Source of the DNA: Hyphomonadaceae bacterium UBA2389
Lineage (GTDB): Bacteria; Pseudomonadota; Alphaproteobacteria; Caulobacterales; Aquidulcibacteraceae
Assembly: GCA_002343395.1 (NCBI GenBank)
Contig: DDSN01000006.1
Span: forward strand, 56,273 to 69,785
DNA: 13,513 bases
Direction of reading: 5' to 3'
Part shown: positions 1 through 6,440 of the stretch, one piece after another
Numbering within the stretch: position 1 is the stretch's first letter
Layout of the letters: every line of letters begins with the position of its first letter
Translations under genes and position numbers: made by a program
The notes under the pieces: model-generated
Database searches by the model: none
What the model saw: only the letters and a program-made list of their open reading frames with translations
Told to the model about the DNA's origin: nothing

Positions 1-295
1 CTCGCGCGACGACGCCGGCAAGTTTCTTGGCGCTTATGTCGAGCGCGGCGTGCTGCCGGCTGATCCCTTTGTCAGCGTCGACGCCGACGGCGTTGGCGAC
101 CTCGTTCGCCTCGGCGCGGAACGCGGACGCGCGTCGCGGCCGGGGCTGAAGCTCGGGATCTGCGGCGAGCACGGGGGCGACCCGGCCTCGGTGGCTTTTT
201 TCGAGAAAGTGGGCCTCGATTACGTGTCGTGCTCGCCCTATCGGGTGCCAATCGCGCGGCTCGCGGCGGCGCAGGCGGTGCTACGAAAGGGTTAA
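1..295 (+). CDS. ppdK: Pyruvate, phosphate dikinase, C-terminal fragment
   Basis: This is the last 97 or so codons of a gene that enters from the left edge, read from base 2 and ending in TAA at 293-295. PPDK interconverts pyruvate + ATP + Pi and phosphoenolpyruvate + AMP + PPi in the cytosol. The visible part is the end of the PEP-utilising TIM-barrel domain. It carries the family motifs SRDDAGKF, GICGEHGGDPAS and, near the end, YVSCSPYRVPIARLAAAQA, whose Cys is the catalytic residue of the pyruvate/PEP half-reaction. Family members normally end a few residues after this motif, so the C-terminus is complete. The related enzymes PEP synthase and PTS enzyme I share the fold, but the exact wording of these motifs is typical of PPDK. 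The N-terminal ATP-grasp and swivelling His domains lie outside the window. Confidence 0.93.
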   Translation, partial: SRDDAGKFLGAYVERGVLPADPFVSVDADGVGDLVRLGAERGRASRPGLKLGICGEHGGDPASVAFFEKVGLDYVSCSPYRVPIARLAAAQAVLRKG

Positions 296-305
296 TTCGC
301 CGTCT

Positions 306-324
306 TGCCCTAACGGTAGGGGCA
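306..324 (+). terminator. Weak hairpin after ppdK, possible terminator
   Basis: Eleven bases after the ppdK stop there is an imperfect inverted repeat, TGCCCTA-ACGG-TAGGGGCA, with one extra G in the right arm. No T-run follows on the plus strand, so it is a stem-loop whose role as a terminator is inferred from its position only. Confidence 0.3.
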
Positions 325-627
325 GGGAATGACGCGGCGTGGCGTCGCGGTCACGTTCGCCTTGCACGCGAACCGGCGCGCTCCCCGCAATGCCTTGGAA
401 TGTAAGGCCCAACGCGGCATGTGGCGGTATCATGAGGAGGCCGCGTTTCGCCTCAAATCGAGCCCAAGTCACCGGGCCCCGGCGATCCATGAACAAAAAG
501 TCAATCGCGCCTCTCGGGCAGTGCCTATATGCCCGCCGGACCGGCCGGCAAGATGTTCGCAGGCCGAAATGAGTTGAATGACTGTCGTTCTGTTTGGGCC
601 AGGGGGCTGTCCCAGATCGGAACGCAA
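325..627. other. Gene-poor spacer between ppdK and the cell wall hydrolase
   Basis: About 300 bases without a supportable gene. Open frames on both strands here (for example 339-572 plus and 281-496 minus) encode Arg/Pro-rich sequence with no recognisable domain and no good ribosome site, and they overlap one another, as expected for chance open frames in GC-rich DNA. The stretch probably holds the ppdK terminator and the promoter of the hydrolase gene. I could not pick out a convincing -35/-10 pair. Its right end leads into the CtrA-like site at 628-642. Confidence 0.5.
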
Positions 628-642
628 TTAAGCAGGGCTTAA
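628..642 (+). promoter_or_regulatory. CtrA-like box TTAA-N7-TTAA
   Basis: The sequence TTAAGCAGGGCTTAA contains two TTAA half-sites exactly 7 bases apart, matching the core of the CtrA response-regulator box (TTAA-N7-TTAAC); the final C is a T here. TTAAGC and GCTTAA also form a 6-bp inverted repeat around AGG. It overlaps the first base of the ATG chosen for the hydrolase gene. Either CtrA represses from here, or transcription begins further right and translation starts at ATG 705. AT-rich spaced half-sites are rare by chance in such GC-rich DNA, but binding is inferred. Confidence 0.5.
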
Positions 643-1688
643 TGACTTTCAGGTTGTTCTGGCGTCGACTGGCTATCTTTGCGGGCGAACTTCGGACCCA
701 GGTGATGGTTGAGATCGAACGGAATCCGCTGGCCGTCCGTCAGGGCGCGGCCACTGTCATGTGCCTCGCGGCGGCCGCCGTTGCGATGCCCGTGATCTCC
801 TATCGCGCCGCCGAGCAACGTGAAGGAGCGGAGTGGGCGGCGACGTCCGGCGCTTTCCGAGCCGAACTTCAAGATGAATTGCTCGCGGTCGAGCCGGCCG
901 CGCGCGTGGAGCTGACCTCCTTCCGCACGGGCGACGGTCTGCGCGCGCGGGGAAGTGCTGCACTGTTTGAGAACGCCGACGCGCGCGCCATGATGGTGCA
1001 AGCGGTTTTGCGCGGGCCCTCGTCGCCGACGCCGGAGACGCCGGTCGAGCCGCAGATCGATTCACGTCAACACAACTGCCTCAGCCAGGCGATCTATTAC
1101 GAAGCGCGCGGCGAAACTCAGCGTGGCCAGGTCGCCGTTGCCGAAGTCATTATGAACCGCGTTCGCTCGCGGCATTATCCGAACTCGGTCTGTGGCGTCG
1201 TCTATCAGGGATCACACCTGTCGACGGGCTGTCAGTTCACCTTCACCTGCGACGGATCGATCCATCAGCGACCGCGCGGACGCGCATGGGATCGTGCGCA
1301 ACGCGTGGCGACAGCAGTGATGTTGGGATACACGCGCCCGCTGACCCAAGGCGCGACGCACTATCACACGCACGCGGTGAATCCGGTGTGGAACTCTGGC
1401 CTGGTTGAGACGGTCAACATCGGCAGCCACGTGTTCTACCGCATGCCGAACCGGGCCGAGCGCGCTTACTACCAGGAAGCGTTGGCGCGCCGCCGCGGCA
1501 GCTATCGGGCCGCAGGCATCGACGCGCCCGATGACGCGGGCGATGTGGCGCCAGTCGTCGAGGAAACGCGTCGGGCGGACGAGCAGCCAGCGCCTGCGCA
1601 AGAGGCCGCGCCCGTTGAACCAAGCGTTGCGCCGGACGTGGATCAGCCGATCGAAACCAACAGCGGCGAAGAAGAAATCGCCACCTAA
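642..1688 (+). CDS. Membrane-anchored cell wall hydrolase, SleB/Hydrolase_2 family
   Basis: 348 residues from ATG 642. A short basic N-terminus is followed by one hydrophobic segment (about residues 36-53, rich in Ala/Val/Met), which suggests a signal anchor placing the rest in the periplasm. Residues about 146-268 form a Hydrolase_2 (SleB-like) domain: NCLSQAIYYEARGE, with Glu154 as the likely catalytic acid, then AEVIMNRVRS, the Cys-bearing CQFTFTCDG and THYHTHAVNPVW. This family cleaves peptidoglycan, probably as lytic transglycosylase or muramidase. Residues about 290-348 are an Ala/Pro/Glu/Asp-rich, probably disordered tail. The frame is open upstream to a TTG at 594. ATG 642 is chosen over TTG 594; ATG 705 also keeps the anchor and is possible because a CtrA-like box overlaps 642. 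The gene stops 4 bp from the convergent SDR gene. Its role in growth or division is inferred. Confidence 0.85.
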   Translation: MTFRLFWRRLAIFAGELRTQVMVEIERNPLAVRQGAATVMCLAAAAVAMPVISYRAAEQREGAEWAATSGAFRAELQDELLAVEPAARVELTSFRTGDGLRARGSAALFENADARAMMVQAVLRGPSSPTPETPVEPQIDSRQHNCLSQAIYYEARGETQRGQVAVAEVIMNRVRSRHYPNSVCGVVYQGSHLSTGCQFTFTCDGSIHQRPRGRAWDRAQRVATAVMLGYTRPLTQGATHYHTHAVNPVWNSGLVETVNIGSHVFYRMPNRAERAYYQEALARRRGSYRAAGIDAPDDAGDVAPVVEETRRADEQPAPAQEAAPVEPSVAPDVDQPIETNSGEEEIAT

Positions 1689-1692
1689 GAGT

Positions 1693-2490
1693 TCAGTCGT
1701 CGCTCATGCTGCGACGAACTTGACTTTGCACGACGCTGGGCATGAAGCGCGCGAAGAACCATGCGCGCTCGGCTTCCTTCCCAACGCGATAGTGCGTTTG
1801 GGATCCGTGCGCGGCGTCCCATGCGCGCTCGGCCGCCATACGCACGGGATAGATCGGCGTCTTATTTTCCTTCAATTGGTCGCGAAGGCGGCGATTGGAT
1901 CCACCGCCGCCGCTATTGTCCAGGATCGCGGTGTCGACGAACCACGGCATGAGGCTCGTCACGCGAACGCCATAGCGTGAGTATTCAGCATCGAGCGCTT
2001 CGGTGAGGCCGCGCACGCCGAATTTGGTTGCGACATAAACCGCAAGGCGTGGCGCGCCGACGATCCCCGCGACCGACGCCGTATTGACGATGCGCGCGCC
2101 GGGGGTTTCTCGCAGCAACGGCAACGCCGCGACGGCGCCGTTGATGACGCCCTTGAGATTGACATCGAGCACAAGATCGATGTCCTCCGGCGTCATTTCC
2201 TCAAGCCAGCCGCCCTTGCCGACGCCCGCGTTGTTGAACAGCACGTGCATGCGCCGCCCGGTCGCTTGTCCAAACGTTTCGACAGCGCGCGCCCAACCCG
2301 CACGGTCGCGCACGTCGAACACCATGGATAGGCGCTGGCCCTCTGGGAGAAGCGCGGCTGTTTCCTCAAGCCCTGTGGCGCTGATGTCGAAGAGTCCGAC
2401 AAACCAACCGCGCTCGGCGAACAGCTGCGCTGTGGCTCGGCCAATGCCCGACCCCGCGCCCGTGATGAAGATTGATTTTTGCTCTGCCAT
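1693..2490 (-). CDS. Short-chain dehydrogenase/reductase (SDR) family oxidoreductase
   Basis: 265 residues, typical for a classical SDR, with an NAD(P)-binding Rossmann fold. Visible motifs are TGAGSGIG at 10-17 (dinucleotide binding), Asp35 at the end of the second strand (favouring NAD over NADP), Asp59-Val60, NNAG at 86-89, and the catalytic tetrad Asn111, Ser139, Tyr152 and Lys156 (YVATK). The substrate cannot be read from the sequence. The ATG at 2490 is supported by GGAG five bases upstream. The gene lies 48 bp downstream of the GlxA-type regulator on the same strand, so the two may be cotranscribed; regulator and oxidoreductase together could act on a shared small-molecule substrate, which is inference. 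Its 3' end converges on the cell wall hydrolase gene with only 4 bp between stops, leaving no room for a separate terminator. Confidence 0.88.
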   Translation of the reverse strand: MAEQKSIFITGAGSGIGRATAQLFAERGWFVGLFDISATGLEETAALLPEGQRLSMVFDVRDRAGWARAVETFGQATGRRMHVLFNNAGVGKGGWLEEMTPEDIDLVLDVNLKGVINGAVAALPLLRETPGARIVNTASVAGIVGAPRLAVYVATKFGVRGLTEALDAEYSRYGVRVTSLMPWFVDTAILDNSGGGGSNRRLRDQLKENKTPIYPVRMAAERAWDAAHGSQTHYRVGKEAERAWFFARFMPSVVQSQVRRSMSDD

Positions 2491-2538
2491 GGGCGCTCCG
2501 TTCGTAGGCCGCCATCTGGTGCCCGATGGCGCGCAGCG

Positions 2539-3513
2539 TCAAGCATGCCGCAAGGTGCGGCGAAGCGCTGCCGGCGGCGTTCCGTAGACGCGAATGAACG
2601 CACGTCGCATGCGCTCGGGGTCGCCAAATCCGGTTTTTCGCGCGATCGCCAAGAGCGAGCCGCCTCTGGCCAGCGCCGCGCGCGCCGCATCGACGCGCAG
2701 GCGCTCCACGGCTTTCGCGGGCGTCGTCCCGGTGTCGGCGGCATAAGCGCGCGCAAATGTGCGCGGAGACATGCCGGCGCGCGCGGCGAGCTTCTCGACG
2801 TTCAGATTTTCACCCATGTGCGCGCGCATCCAGGCGTTGAGTTCGGCAAAGCGCGGCGCATCAATGTCAAGAAGGGCGGAGTGCTGAGCCTGACCGCCGG
2901 GACGTTTCGCATACACCACCATCTCGCGTGCGACGTTCGCGGCGACATCCGATCCAAGGTCTTGCTCGATCATCGCCAACGCCAGGTCGATGCCGGCGGT
3001 AACGCCCGCGGAGGTCCAAATGTCGCCGTCCTCGACGTGGATGCGGTCGGCGAGAACCGTCACATCCGGGTGGAGGCGCGCCAGGAGCGGCGCCTGTCGC
3101 CAGTGAGTGGTCGCGGTTTTGCCGTCCAGAAGCCCGGCCGCCGCGAGCACGAACGCCCCGGAGCACACGCTGGAGAGGCGCCTCACCCGACCCTTCAAGC
3201 GTCGCAGCGTGCGCAGGAGCGCGCTGTCTTGCATCGCCGCGCGCGTGCCTTGTCCGCCCGCGACAATAACAGTGTCGGCGTGCGCCGCCGCGCGCAGGGC
3301 GTCGGCGGGAAATGAAACGCCGGATGACGAACGCACAAGCCCGGCCGCGGCGGCGACTACGCGCAGTCGGTAGGCGCGCGGCGAAAACCGCTCCGCGATT
3401 TCAAACGCGGCGAGCGGGCCGGCGGCGTCAAGGAGTTGGAAGCCGGGGAACACCACGAAGGCGATCAAACGCGGCGTCGGCGGAAAACGAGGGTTCTTTG
3501 ACATTTCCGCCAT
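2539..3513 (-). CDS. GlxA-family transcriptional regulator (DJ-1/PfpI domain + AraC HTH)
   Basis: 324 residues, the usual length for GlxA-type regulators. Residues about 15-185 form a DJ-1/PfpI (class I amidotransferase-like) domain, including VFPGFQLLDAAGP, the VAGGQG loop and SSVCSGAFVLAAAGLLDG with Cys117 at the nucleophile-elbow position. Residues about 220-320 hold two AraC-type helix-turn-helix motifs: NVEKLAARAGMSPRTFAR, then LLAIARKTGFGDPERMRRAF. In this family the DJ-1 part is usually a ligand sensor rather than an enzyme. Start choice is uncertain between ATG 3513 and ATG 3504; neither has a strong ribosome site. The gene is divergent from a DJ-1/isonitrile-hydratase-like gene across 46 bp, which suggests it regulates that gene as well as the SDR gene downstream. 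The inducer is unknown. Confidence 0.88.
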   Translation of the reverse strand: MAEMSKNPRFPPTPRLIAFVVFPGFQLLDAAGPLAAFEIAERFSPRAYRLRVVAAAAGLVRSSSGVSFPADALRAAAHADTVIVAGGQGTRAAMQDSALLRTLRRLKGRVRRLSSVCSGAFVLAAAGLLDGKTATTHWRQAPLLARLHPDVTVLADRIHVEDGDIWTSAGVTAGIDLALAMIEQDLGSDVAANVAREMVVYAKRPGGQAQHSALLDIDAPRFAELNAWMRAHMGENLNVEKLAARAGMSPRTFARAYAADTGTTPAKAVERLRVDAARAALARGGSLLAIARKTGFGDPERMRRAFIRVYGTPPAALRRTLRHA

Positions 3514-3530
3514 AGCTTGCCCGCGCTATG
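3511..3530. promoter_or_regulatory. Inverted repeat in the glxA-like/DJ-1 divergent region
   Basis: CATAGC and GCTATG form a perfect 6-bp inverted repeat with an 8-base spacer, between the divergent starts at 3513 and 3560. It overlaps the first codon of the regulator gene. Its position makes it a candidate binding site for autoregulation and divergent control. AraC-type proteins more often use direct repeats, so this is only a candidate. Confidence 0.3.
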
Positions 3531-3559
3531 CAGGGCCGGTCAACATCGGGGTTCACTTC

Positions 3560-4249
3560 ATGGCTACGCCGTTTCGGATTGTTTTCGCGTTGTACCCGCG
3601 CGTCACCCAACTCGACTTCACCGGCCCCTACGAAGTGCTCGCGCGCATGCCCGGCGCGGAAGTGATCGTCGCCTCGACGGATGGCGGAGAACTCGCCAGC
3701 GAGATGGGTTTGAGCTTCGCGCGGCTCACGCGCCTCTCCGACATCGCGGCGTGCGACATGATCTTTGTTCCCGGCGGTCCCGGGCAAACCGACGCAATGC
3801 TCGACACGCGCTTCATGGCGGAGGTCACGCGGCTTGGGCGGAGCGCGCGCTACGTCGCCGCCGCCTGCACGGGTTCGTTGATTCTCGGAGCGGCCGGTCT
3901 GCTGAAAGGGAAGCGCGCCGGCAGTCACTGGGCCTACCGCGAGCTTCTCGCCGCTTTCGGCGCGGTTCCCGACAGCGCACGCGTGGTGCATGATGGCGGC
4001 GCCTTCACGGGAGGCGGGGTCACGGCTGGCATCGATATCGCTCTGCGCATCGTCGCTGACATCGCGGGCGCCGGGACAGCGAAGGAAATCGAGCTGATGC
4101 TTGAATACGCGCCGGAGCCGCCTTTTGGCTGTGGGCGTCCCGAAAGCGCCGAACCCGCCACCGTAGCCGCCGTGCGCGAGCGTTTTGCCGCGTTTGCAGC
4201 GGAGCGGCGTTCCGCGATAGAGCGGCTTACGGGAGGCGCTAATGCTTGA
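3560..4249 (+). CDS. DJ-1/PfpI family protein, isonitrile-hydratase-like
   Basis: 229 residues, one DJ-1/PfpI domain with no HTH, close to the length of Pseudomonas isonitrile hydratase InhA, which hydrates isonitriles to N-substituted formamides. Features matching that subgroup are LDFTGPYEVL with Asp19 near the active site, the FVPGGPG loop at 69-75, and the nucleophile elbow AACTGSLILGAAGLL with Cys103 and Thr104. Later motifs are HWAYRE and GGGVTAGIDIALR. InhA uses an equivalent Asp, Cys and Thr, so catalysis is plausible, but many DJ-1 proteins with this pattern are uncharacterised and the substrate is inferred. The gene is divergent from a GlxA-type regulator that shares the same domain, a common pairing of sensor and enzyme. 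Its last 8 bases overlap the start of the DUF1272 gene, so the two are very likely one operon. Confidence 0.87.
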   Translation: MATPFRIVFALYPRVTQLDFTGPYEVLARMPGAEVIVASTDGGELASEMGLSFARLTRLSDIAACDMIFVPGGPGQTDAMLDTRFMAEVTRLGRSARYVAAACTGSLILGAAGLLKGKRAGSHWAYRELLAAFGAVPDSARVVHDGGAFTGGGVTAGIDIALRIVADIAGAGTAKEIELMLEYAPEPPFGCGRPESAEPATVAAVRERFAAFAAERRSAIERLTGGANA

Positions 4250-4484
4250 GTTGCGACCGAACTGCGAGTGCTGCGATCGCGATCTGCCGCCGGATAGTCT
4301 TGAGGCGCGCATCTGCACGTTCGAATGCACATATTGCGCGGCGTGCGCCGATAAAGTGCTCGGCGGCGTTTGTCCCAATTGCGGCGGTGATTTGGTGCGG
4401 CGGCCAATCCGCCCAGCGAAGGCGCTCGCCAGGTATCCGGCGTCGGCCAAACGCGTGCTGCGCGCGACGCCTTGCGCCCGATGA
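4242..4484 (+). CDS. Small Cys-rich DUF1272 protein, probable zinc-binding
   Basis: 80 residues, matching the DUF1272 family from its opening LELRPNCECCDRDLP onward. Nine cysteines at positions 8, 10, 11, 25, 29, 32, 35, 44 and 47 are arranged as CxCC, CxxxC, CxxC and CxxC pairs, which looks like a zinc-binding knuckle or treble-clef fold. The tail after residue 55 is basic and Ala-rich. The family function is unknown. The ATG at 4242 has a strong ribosome site, GGGAGG, at 4231-4236, and starts inside the end of the DJ-1 gene with an 8-bp overlap, so translation is probably coupled. Its stop at 4482-4484 lies directly before a perfect hairpin. Whether it binds nucleic acid or acts with the DJ-1 enzyme cannot be told from the sequence. 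Confidence 0.85.
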   Translation: MLELRPNCECCDRDLPPDSLEARICTFECTYCAACADKVLGGVCPNCGGDLVRRPIRPAKALARYPASAKRVLRATPCAR

Positions 4485-4487
4485 GGC

Positions 4488-4514
4488 GCGGCGCTCCCCC
4501 AAAGGGAGCGCCGC
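4488..4514. terminator. Perfect 11-bp hairpin between convergent genes, probable bidirectional terminator
   Basis: GCGGCGCTCCC and GGGAGCGCCGC pair perfectly around a 5-base CCAAA loop. The hairpin fills the 37-bp gap between the stops of the DUF1272 gene (plus) and the VWA gene (minus). There is no T-run on either side, so it is not a textbook intrinsic terminator, but its placement and stability make a two-way terminator or 3'-end-protecting stem the best reading. Confidence 0.6.
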
Positions 4515-4521
4515 TGAAGGC

Positions 4522-5151
4522 TCAATCTCTGTTGGCTTCGTTGCGTTCTTCGTCGAGGAAGTCGCCAGCGCTTATGTCGCCGGTTTGCGCATAGCGAGCC
4601 TGGGATGCGGCCGCGAAGCCCATGCTCTCGCGCAGTTTCGCCTTTTTTAGGCTCAGGTATTTGCCGGACTTGATGCCGATGGCGCCAGCTTCGGCGAAGG
4701 CGTCGACGTCCGCGCCCAGGAAGGTCACCAACCACCCCTTGTTGTTCTGCCGGTCCGTCAGGAGCGCCTTGATAGTTTGTTTGGTGTGCTCCTTGCTCGC
4801 ATTTTCCAGGCCGTCAGTAATGATCACGAGACAGATTTTTTCGTCTGGCCTCAGAACGACCTTGTCGGTCTCCGACACGACGTGACCGATGGCGTCAAGC
4901 AACGGCGTCGATGCGCGCGGCACGTAGTTGCGGCGCGACAACTCCAAAAAACGCGCGGCGGGTTCGATATGTTGGACGAGGTCGATGCTTTGCGAGTCGA
5001 ATATCGTCAGCGACAGCCGAGCGTCGACTTGGTCGGAGCGGCGTAGCCCCATGACGTACTCGTTGAAGGCGTCGATCGTGGTGTCACGGCAGTCCTCCAT
5101 GGAACCGGAGCGATCCAATAAGATATGAGCGTAGAGCGGGGATTTGTTCAT
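4522..5151 (-). CDS. Solo von Willebrand factor A (VWA) domain protein
   Basis: 209 residues from ATG 5151. This start is preferred over an upstream frame extension to 5223 because AAAAGGA lies 5 bases ahead of it and the VWA fold begins at once. The metal-ion-dependent adhesion site is complete: Asp13-Arg-Ser15-Gly-Ser17 (DxSxS), Thr82 in RASTPLLDAI, and Asp113 in IITDGLEN. The remaining sequence (KGWLVTFLGADVDAFAEAGA) continues the alternating strand-helix pattern. Past residue 170 there is a Lys/Ala-rich then acidic tail with no recognisable domain. There is no signal peptide or membrane segment, so a cytoplasmic Mg-dependent protein-binding role is likely. VWA proteins often partner with MoxR-type AAA ATPases, but none is nearby, so its partner is unknown. 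A hairpin (5169-5188) sits just ahead of its ribosome site. Confidence 0.82.
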   Translation of the reverse strand: MNKSPLYAHILLDRSGSMEDCRDTTIDAFNEYVMGLRRSDQVDARLSLTIFDSQSIDLVQHIEPAARFLELSRRNYVPRASTPLLDAIGHVVSETDKVVLRPDEKICLVIITDGLENASKEHTKQTIKALLTDRQNNKGWLVTFLGADVDAFAEAGAIGIKSGKYLSLKKAKLRESMGFAAASQARYAQTGDISAGDFLDEERNEANRD

Positions 5152-5168
5152 GCATGTCCTTTTCTGAT

Positions 5169-5188
5169 CCCGCGCCGTGTGGCGCGGG
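5169..5188 (-). promoter_or_regulatory. GC-rich hairpin ahead of the VWA gene ribosome site
   Basis: CCCGCGCC and GGCGCGGG form a perfect 8-bp stem with a 4-base loop, ending 5 bases before the AAAAGGA ribosome site of the VWA gene on the minus strand. It may be the yqgE terminator (no T-run follows) or a leader stem affecting VWA translation. The sequence does not distinguish these. Confidence 0.4.
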
Positions 5189-5263
5189 CGAACGCACATG
5201 GTGAGCACCCCCGTTGGCGACAAGGCGGTGGAATGGGATTCGACAATGACGACGAGGAATTAT

Positions 5264-5277
5264 GTAAGCGCGCTTAC
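5264..5277. promoter_or_regulatory. Perfect 14-bp palindrome at the yqgE 3' end
   Basis: GTAAGCGCGCTTAC is fully self-complementary and includes the yqgE stop codon. On the minus strand it is followed at once by ATAATTCC; together with the preceding C this gives CATAAT, a good -10 match at the correct side for the VWA gene, although no clear -35 stands 16-18 bp upstream. A regulator site controlling the VWA gene is possible. Confidence 0.3.
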
Positions 5278-5834
5278 GCGTTGCCCGCCGGACCCAGCAA
5301 CTGAACGGGGTCGAGCCCAAGCGCGTGCAGCGCCTTGGCCCACTTTTCGTCGTGCGCGCCGCCGTAGACAATTGCGTCGTCGGGATCGACGATCATCCAA
5401 ACATTGTGGCGCAGTTCGCCCTCAAGTTGGCCCGCGCCCCAGCTCGAGCAGCCGAGCGCAAGCACGAACCGTTCCGGCGCCGTCCCATGCGCCATCGATT
5501 CCAACACATCGCGCGTGGCCGTGAGGCGCACGCCTGGGGCGACGTCTTGAGTGGCGCCGTCGGCGGTGAAGTCCTCCGAGTGAAGAACAAAGCCTCGGTT
5601 CGGGCGCACCGGGCCGCCGTCCATGACGATGCGATCCTCGATCGCGTGCGCTGAGCTCAGGCCCAAATGCCCAAGCACGTCGCCAAGAGTGACGTCCGTC
5701 TTGGGTTTGTTCACGATGACGCCCATGGCGTGCTCGGCGTCATGAGAACACATCATGATCACGGCGCGTTCGAAGCGGGGATCGCCGATGCCAGGCATCG
5801 CCACCAAAAGCTTGCCTCTGAGTGTATCCGTCAT
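5274..5834 (-). CDS. YqgE/AlgH family protein
   Basis: 186 residues, the usual size for the YqgE/AlgH family (DUF179). The opening LRGKLLVAMPGIGDPRFERAV, the MGVIVNKP segment, the IVMDGGPV stretch and the GAGQLEGELRHNVWMI region near the C-terminus follow the family pattern in order. The fold is known from structures but the biochemical role is not settled; the AlgH name comes from an alginate-regulation phenotype in Pseudomonas. No signal peptide or membrane segment is visible. The ATG at 5834 puts LRGKLLVAMPG at residues 5-15, as expected; its ribosome site is weak. It is divergent from the peroxiredoxin gene across 98 bp, which probably holds both promoters. Its stop codon lies inside a perfect palindrome at 5264-5277. 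Confidence 0.92.
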   Translation of the reverse strand: MTDTLRGKLLVAMPGIGDPRFERAVIMMCSHDAEHAMGVIVNKPKTDVTLGDVLGHLGLSSAHAIEDRIVMDGGPVRPNRGFVLHSEDFTADGATQDVAPGVRLTATRDVLESMAHGTAPERFVLALGCSSWGAGQLEGELRHNVWMIVDPDDAIVYGGAHDEKWAKALHALGLDPVQLLGPAGNA

Positions 5835-5917
5835 GCGCGTATGGTCCCGCGCCGAGCGAAATCACGCAAGAGGCGCTCGCAATCCGCCGGCGCGGCCCCT
5901 AGATGAAGCCTCGACCC

Positions 5918-5924
5918 AAGGAGG
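5918..5924 (+). promoter_or_regulatory. Strong Shine-Dalgarno site of the peroxiredoxin gene
   Basis: AAGGAGG stands 8 bases before ATG 5933. It decides the start: an in-frame ATG at 5903 would put this site inside the coding region and add ten residues outside the family alignment. Confidence 0.75.
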
Positions 5925-5932
5925 AGGGATTC

Positions 5933-6415
5933 ATGATCAAGGCAGGCGACGCGCTTCCGGACGTGCAGTTCAACGTTGTGACCTCGGATGGCATGAAGGC
6001 CATGCGGACCAGCGAGATATTCGCGGGCAAGACGGTTGCGCTGCTCGCGATTCCGGGGGCGTTTACGCCGACATGCTCAGCCAAGCATTTGCCGAGCTTC
6101 AAGGAGCATTCCGGCGCGTTGCAAGCGAAGGGGATCGACGCCATCGCCTGCGTTTCCGTCAACGATCACTTTGTCATGGGCGCATGGGCGAAGGATCAAA
6201 ACGTCGGCGACGGCATCCTGATGCTCGCGGACGGATCGGGCGACTTCGCGAAGGCGATCGGCCTTGACGCGGACTTCTCCAAGTTCGGCATGGGGCTGCG
6301 CTCGAAGCGATATTCAATGATCGTCAAGGACGGCGTGGTAGATAAATTGAACGTTGAAGAGCCTGGTGAATACAAGGTTTCCAGCGCGGAGCACATGCTC
6401 AGCCAATTAGGCTGA
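5933..6415 (+). CDS. Peroxiredoxin, Prx5 / plant type II-like
   Basis: 160 residues, the usual length for Prx5/PrxII thiol peroxidases, which reduce hydrogen peroxide and alkyl hydroperoxides using glutaredoxin or thioredoxin. The active-site motif PGAFTPTCSAKHLPSF holds the peroxidatic Cys48 with Thr45. Cys73 in IACVSVND, 25 residues later, matches the spacing of the second cysteine in plant PrxII enzymes. The FVMGAW and the late segment GLRSKRYSMIVKDGVVDKLNVEEPG (split here by description: GLRSKRYS, then the DGVV turn) also fit. There is no glutaredoxin fusion and no signal peptide, so the enzyme is cytosolic. The start is fixed by the strong AAGGAGG at 5918-5924. It is followed after 25 bp by the SPFH gene on the same strand, so cotranscription is possible. 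It is divergent from yqgE. Confidence 0.94.
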   Translation: MIKAGDALPDVQFNVVTSDGMKAMRTSEIFAGKTVALLAIPGAFTPTCSAKHLPSFKEHSGALQAKGIDAIACVSVNDHFVMGAWAKDQNVGDGILMLADGSGDFAKAIGLDADFSKFGMGLRSKRYSMIVKDGVVDKLNVEEPGEYKVSSAEHMLSQLG

Positions 6416-6440
6416 GATTTACGAATGAGGGGCGAACAGA

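Noticed and set aside
329..577. Small open frames in the ppdK-hydrolase spacer
   Set aside because: Several overlapping frames on both strands, none with a domain, a good ribosome site or sensible composition.
2479..3315. A 278-codon plus-strand open frame opposite the GlxA-type regulator
   Set aside because: Arg/Ala/Gly-rich shadow of a gene with clear DJ-1 and AraC motifs on the other strand; no ribosome site or domain.
3428..4735. A 435-codon open frame on the minus strand crossing four annotated genes
   Set aside because: It runs antisense through the DJ-1 and DUF1272 genes and in another frame over parts of the regulator and VWA genes, is Arg/Gly-rich, and has no domain. Long antisense open frames are expected in GC-rich coding DNA.
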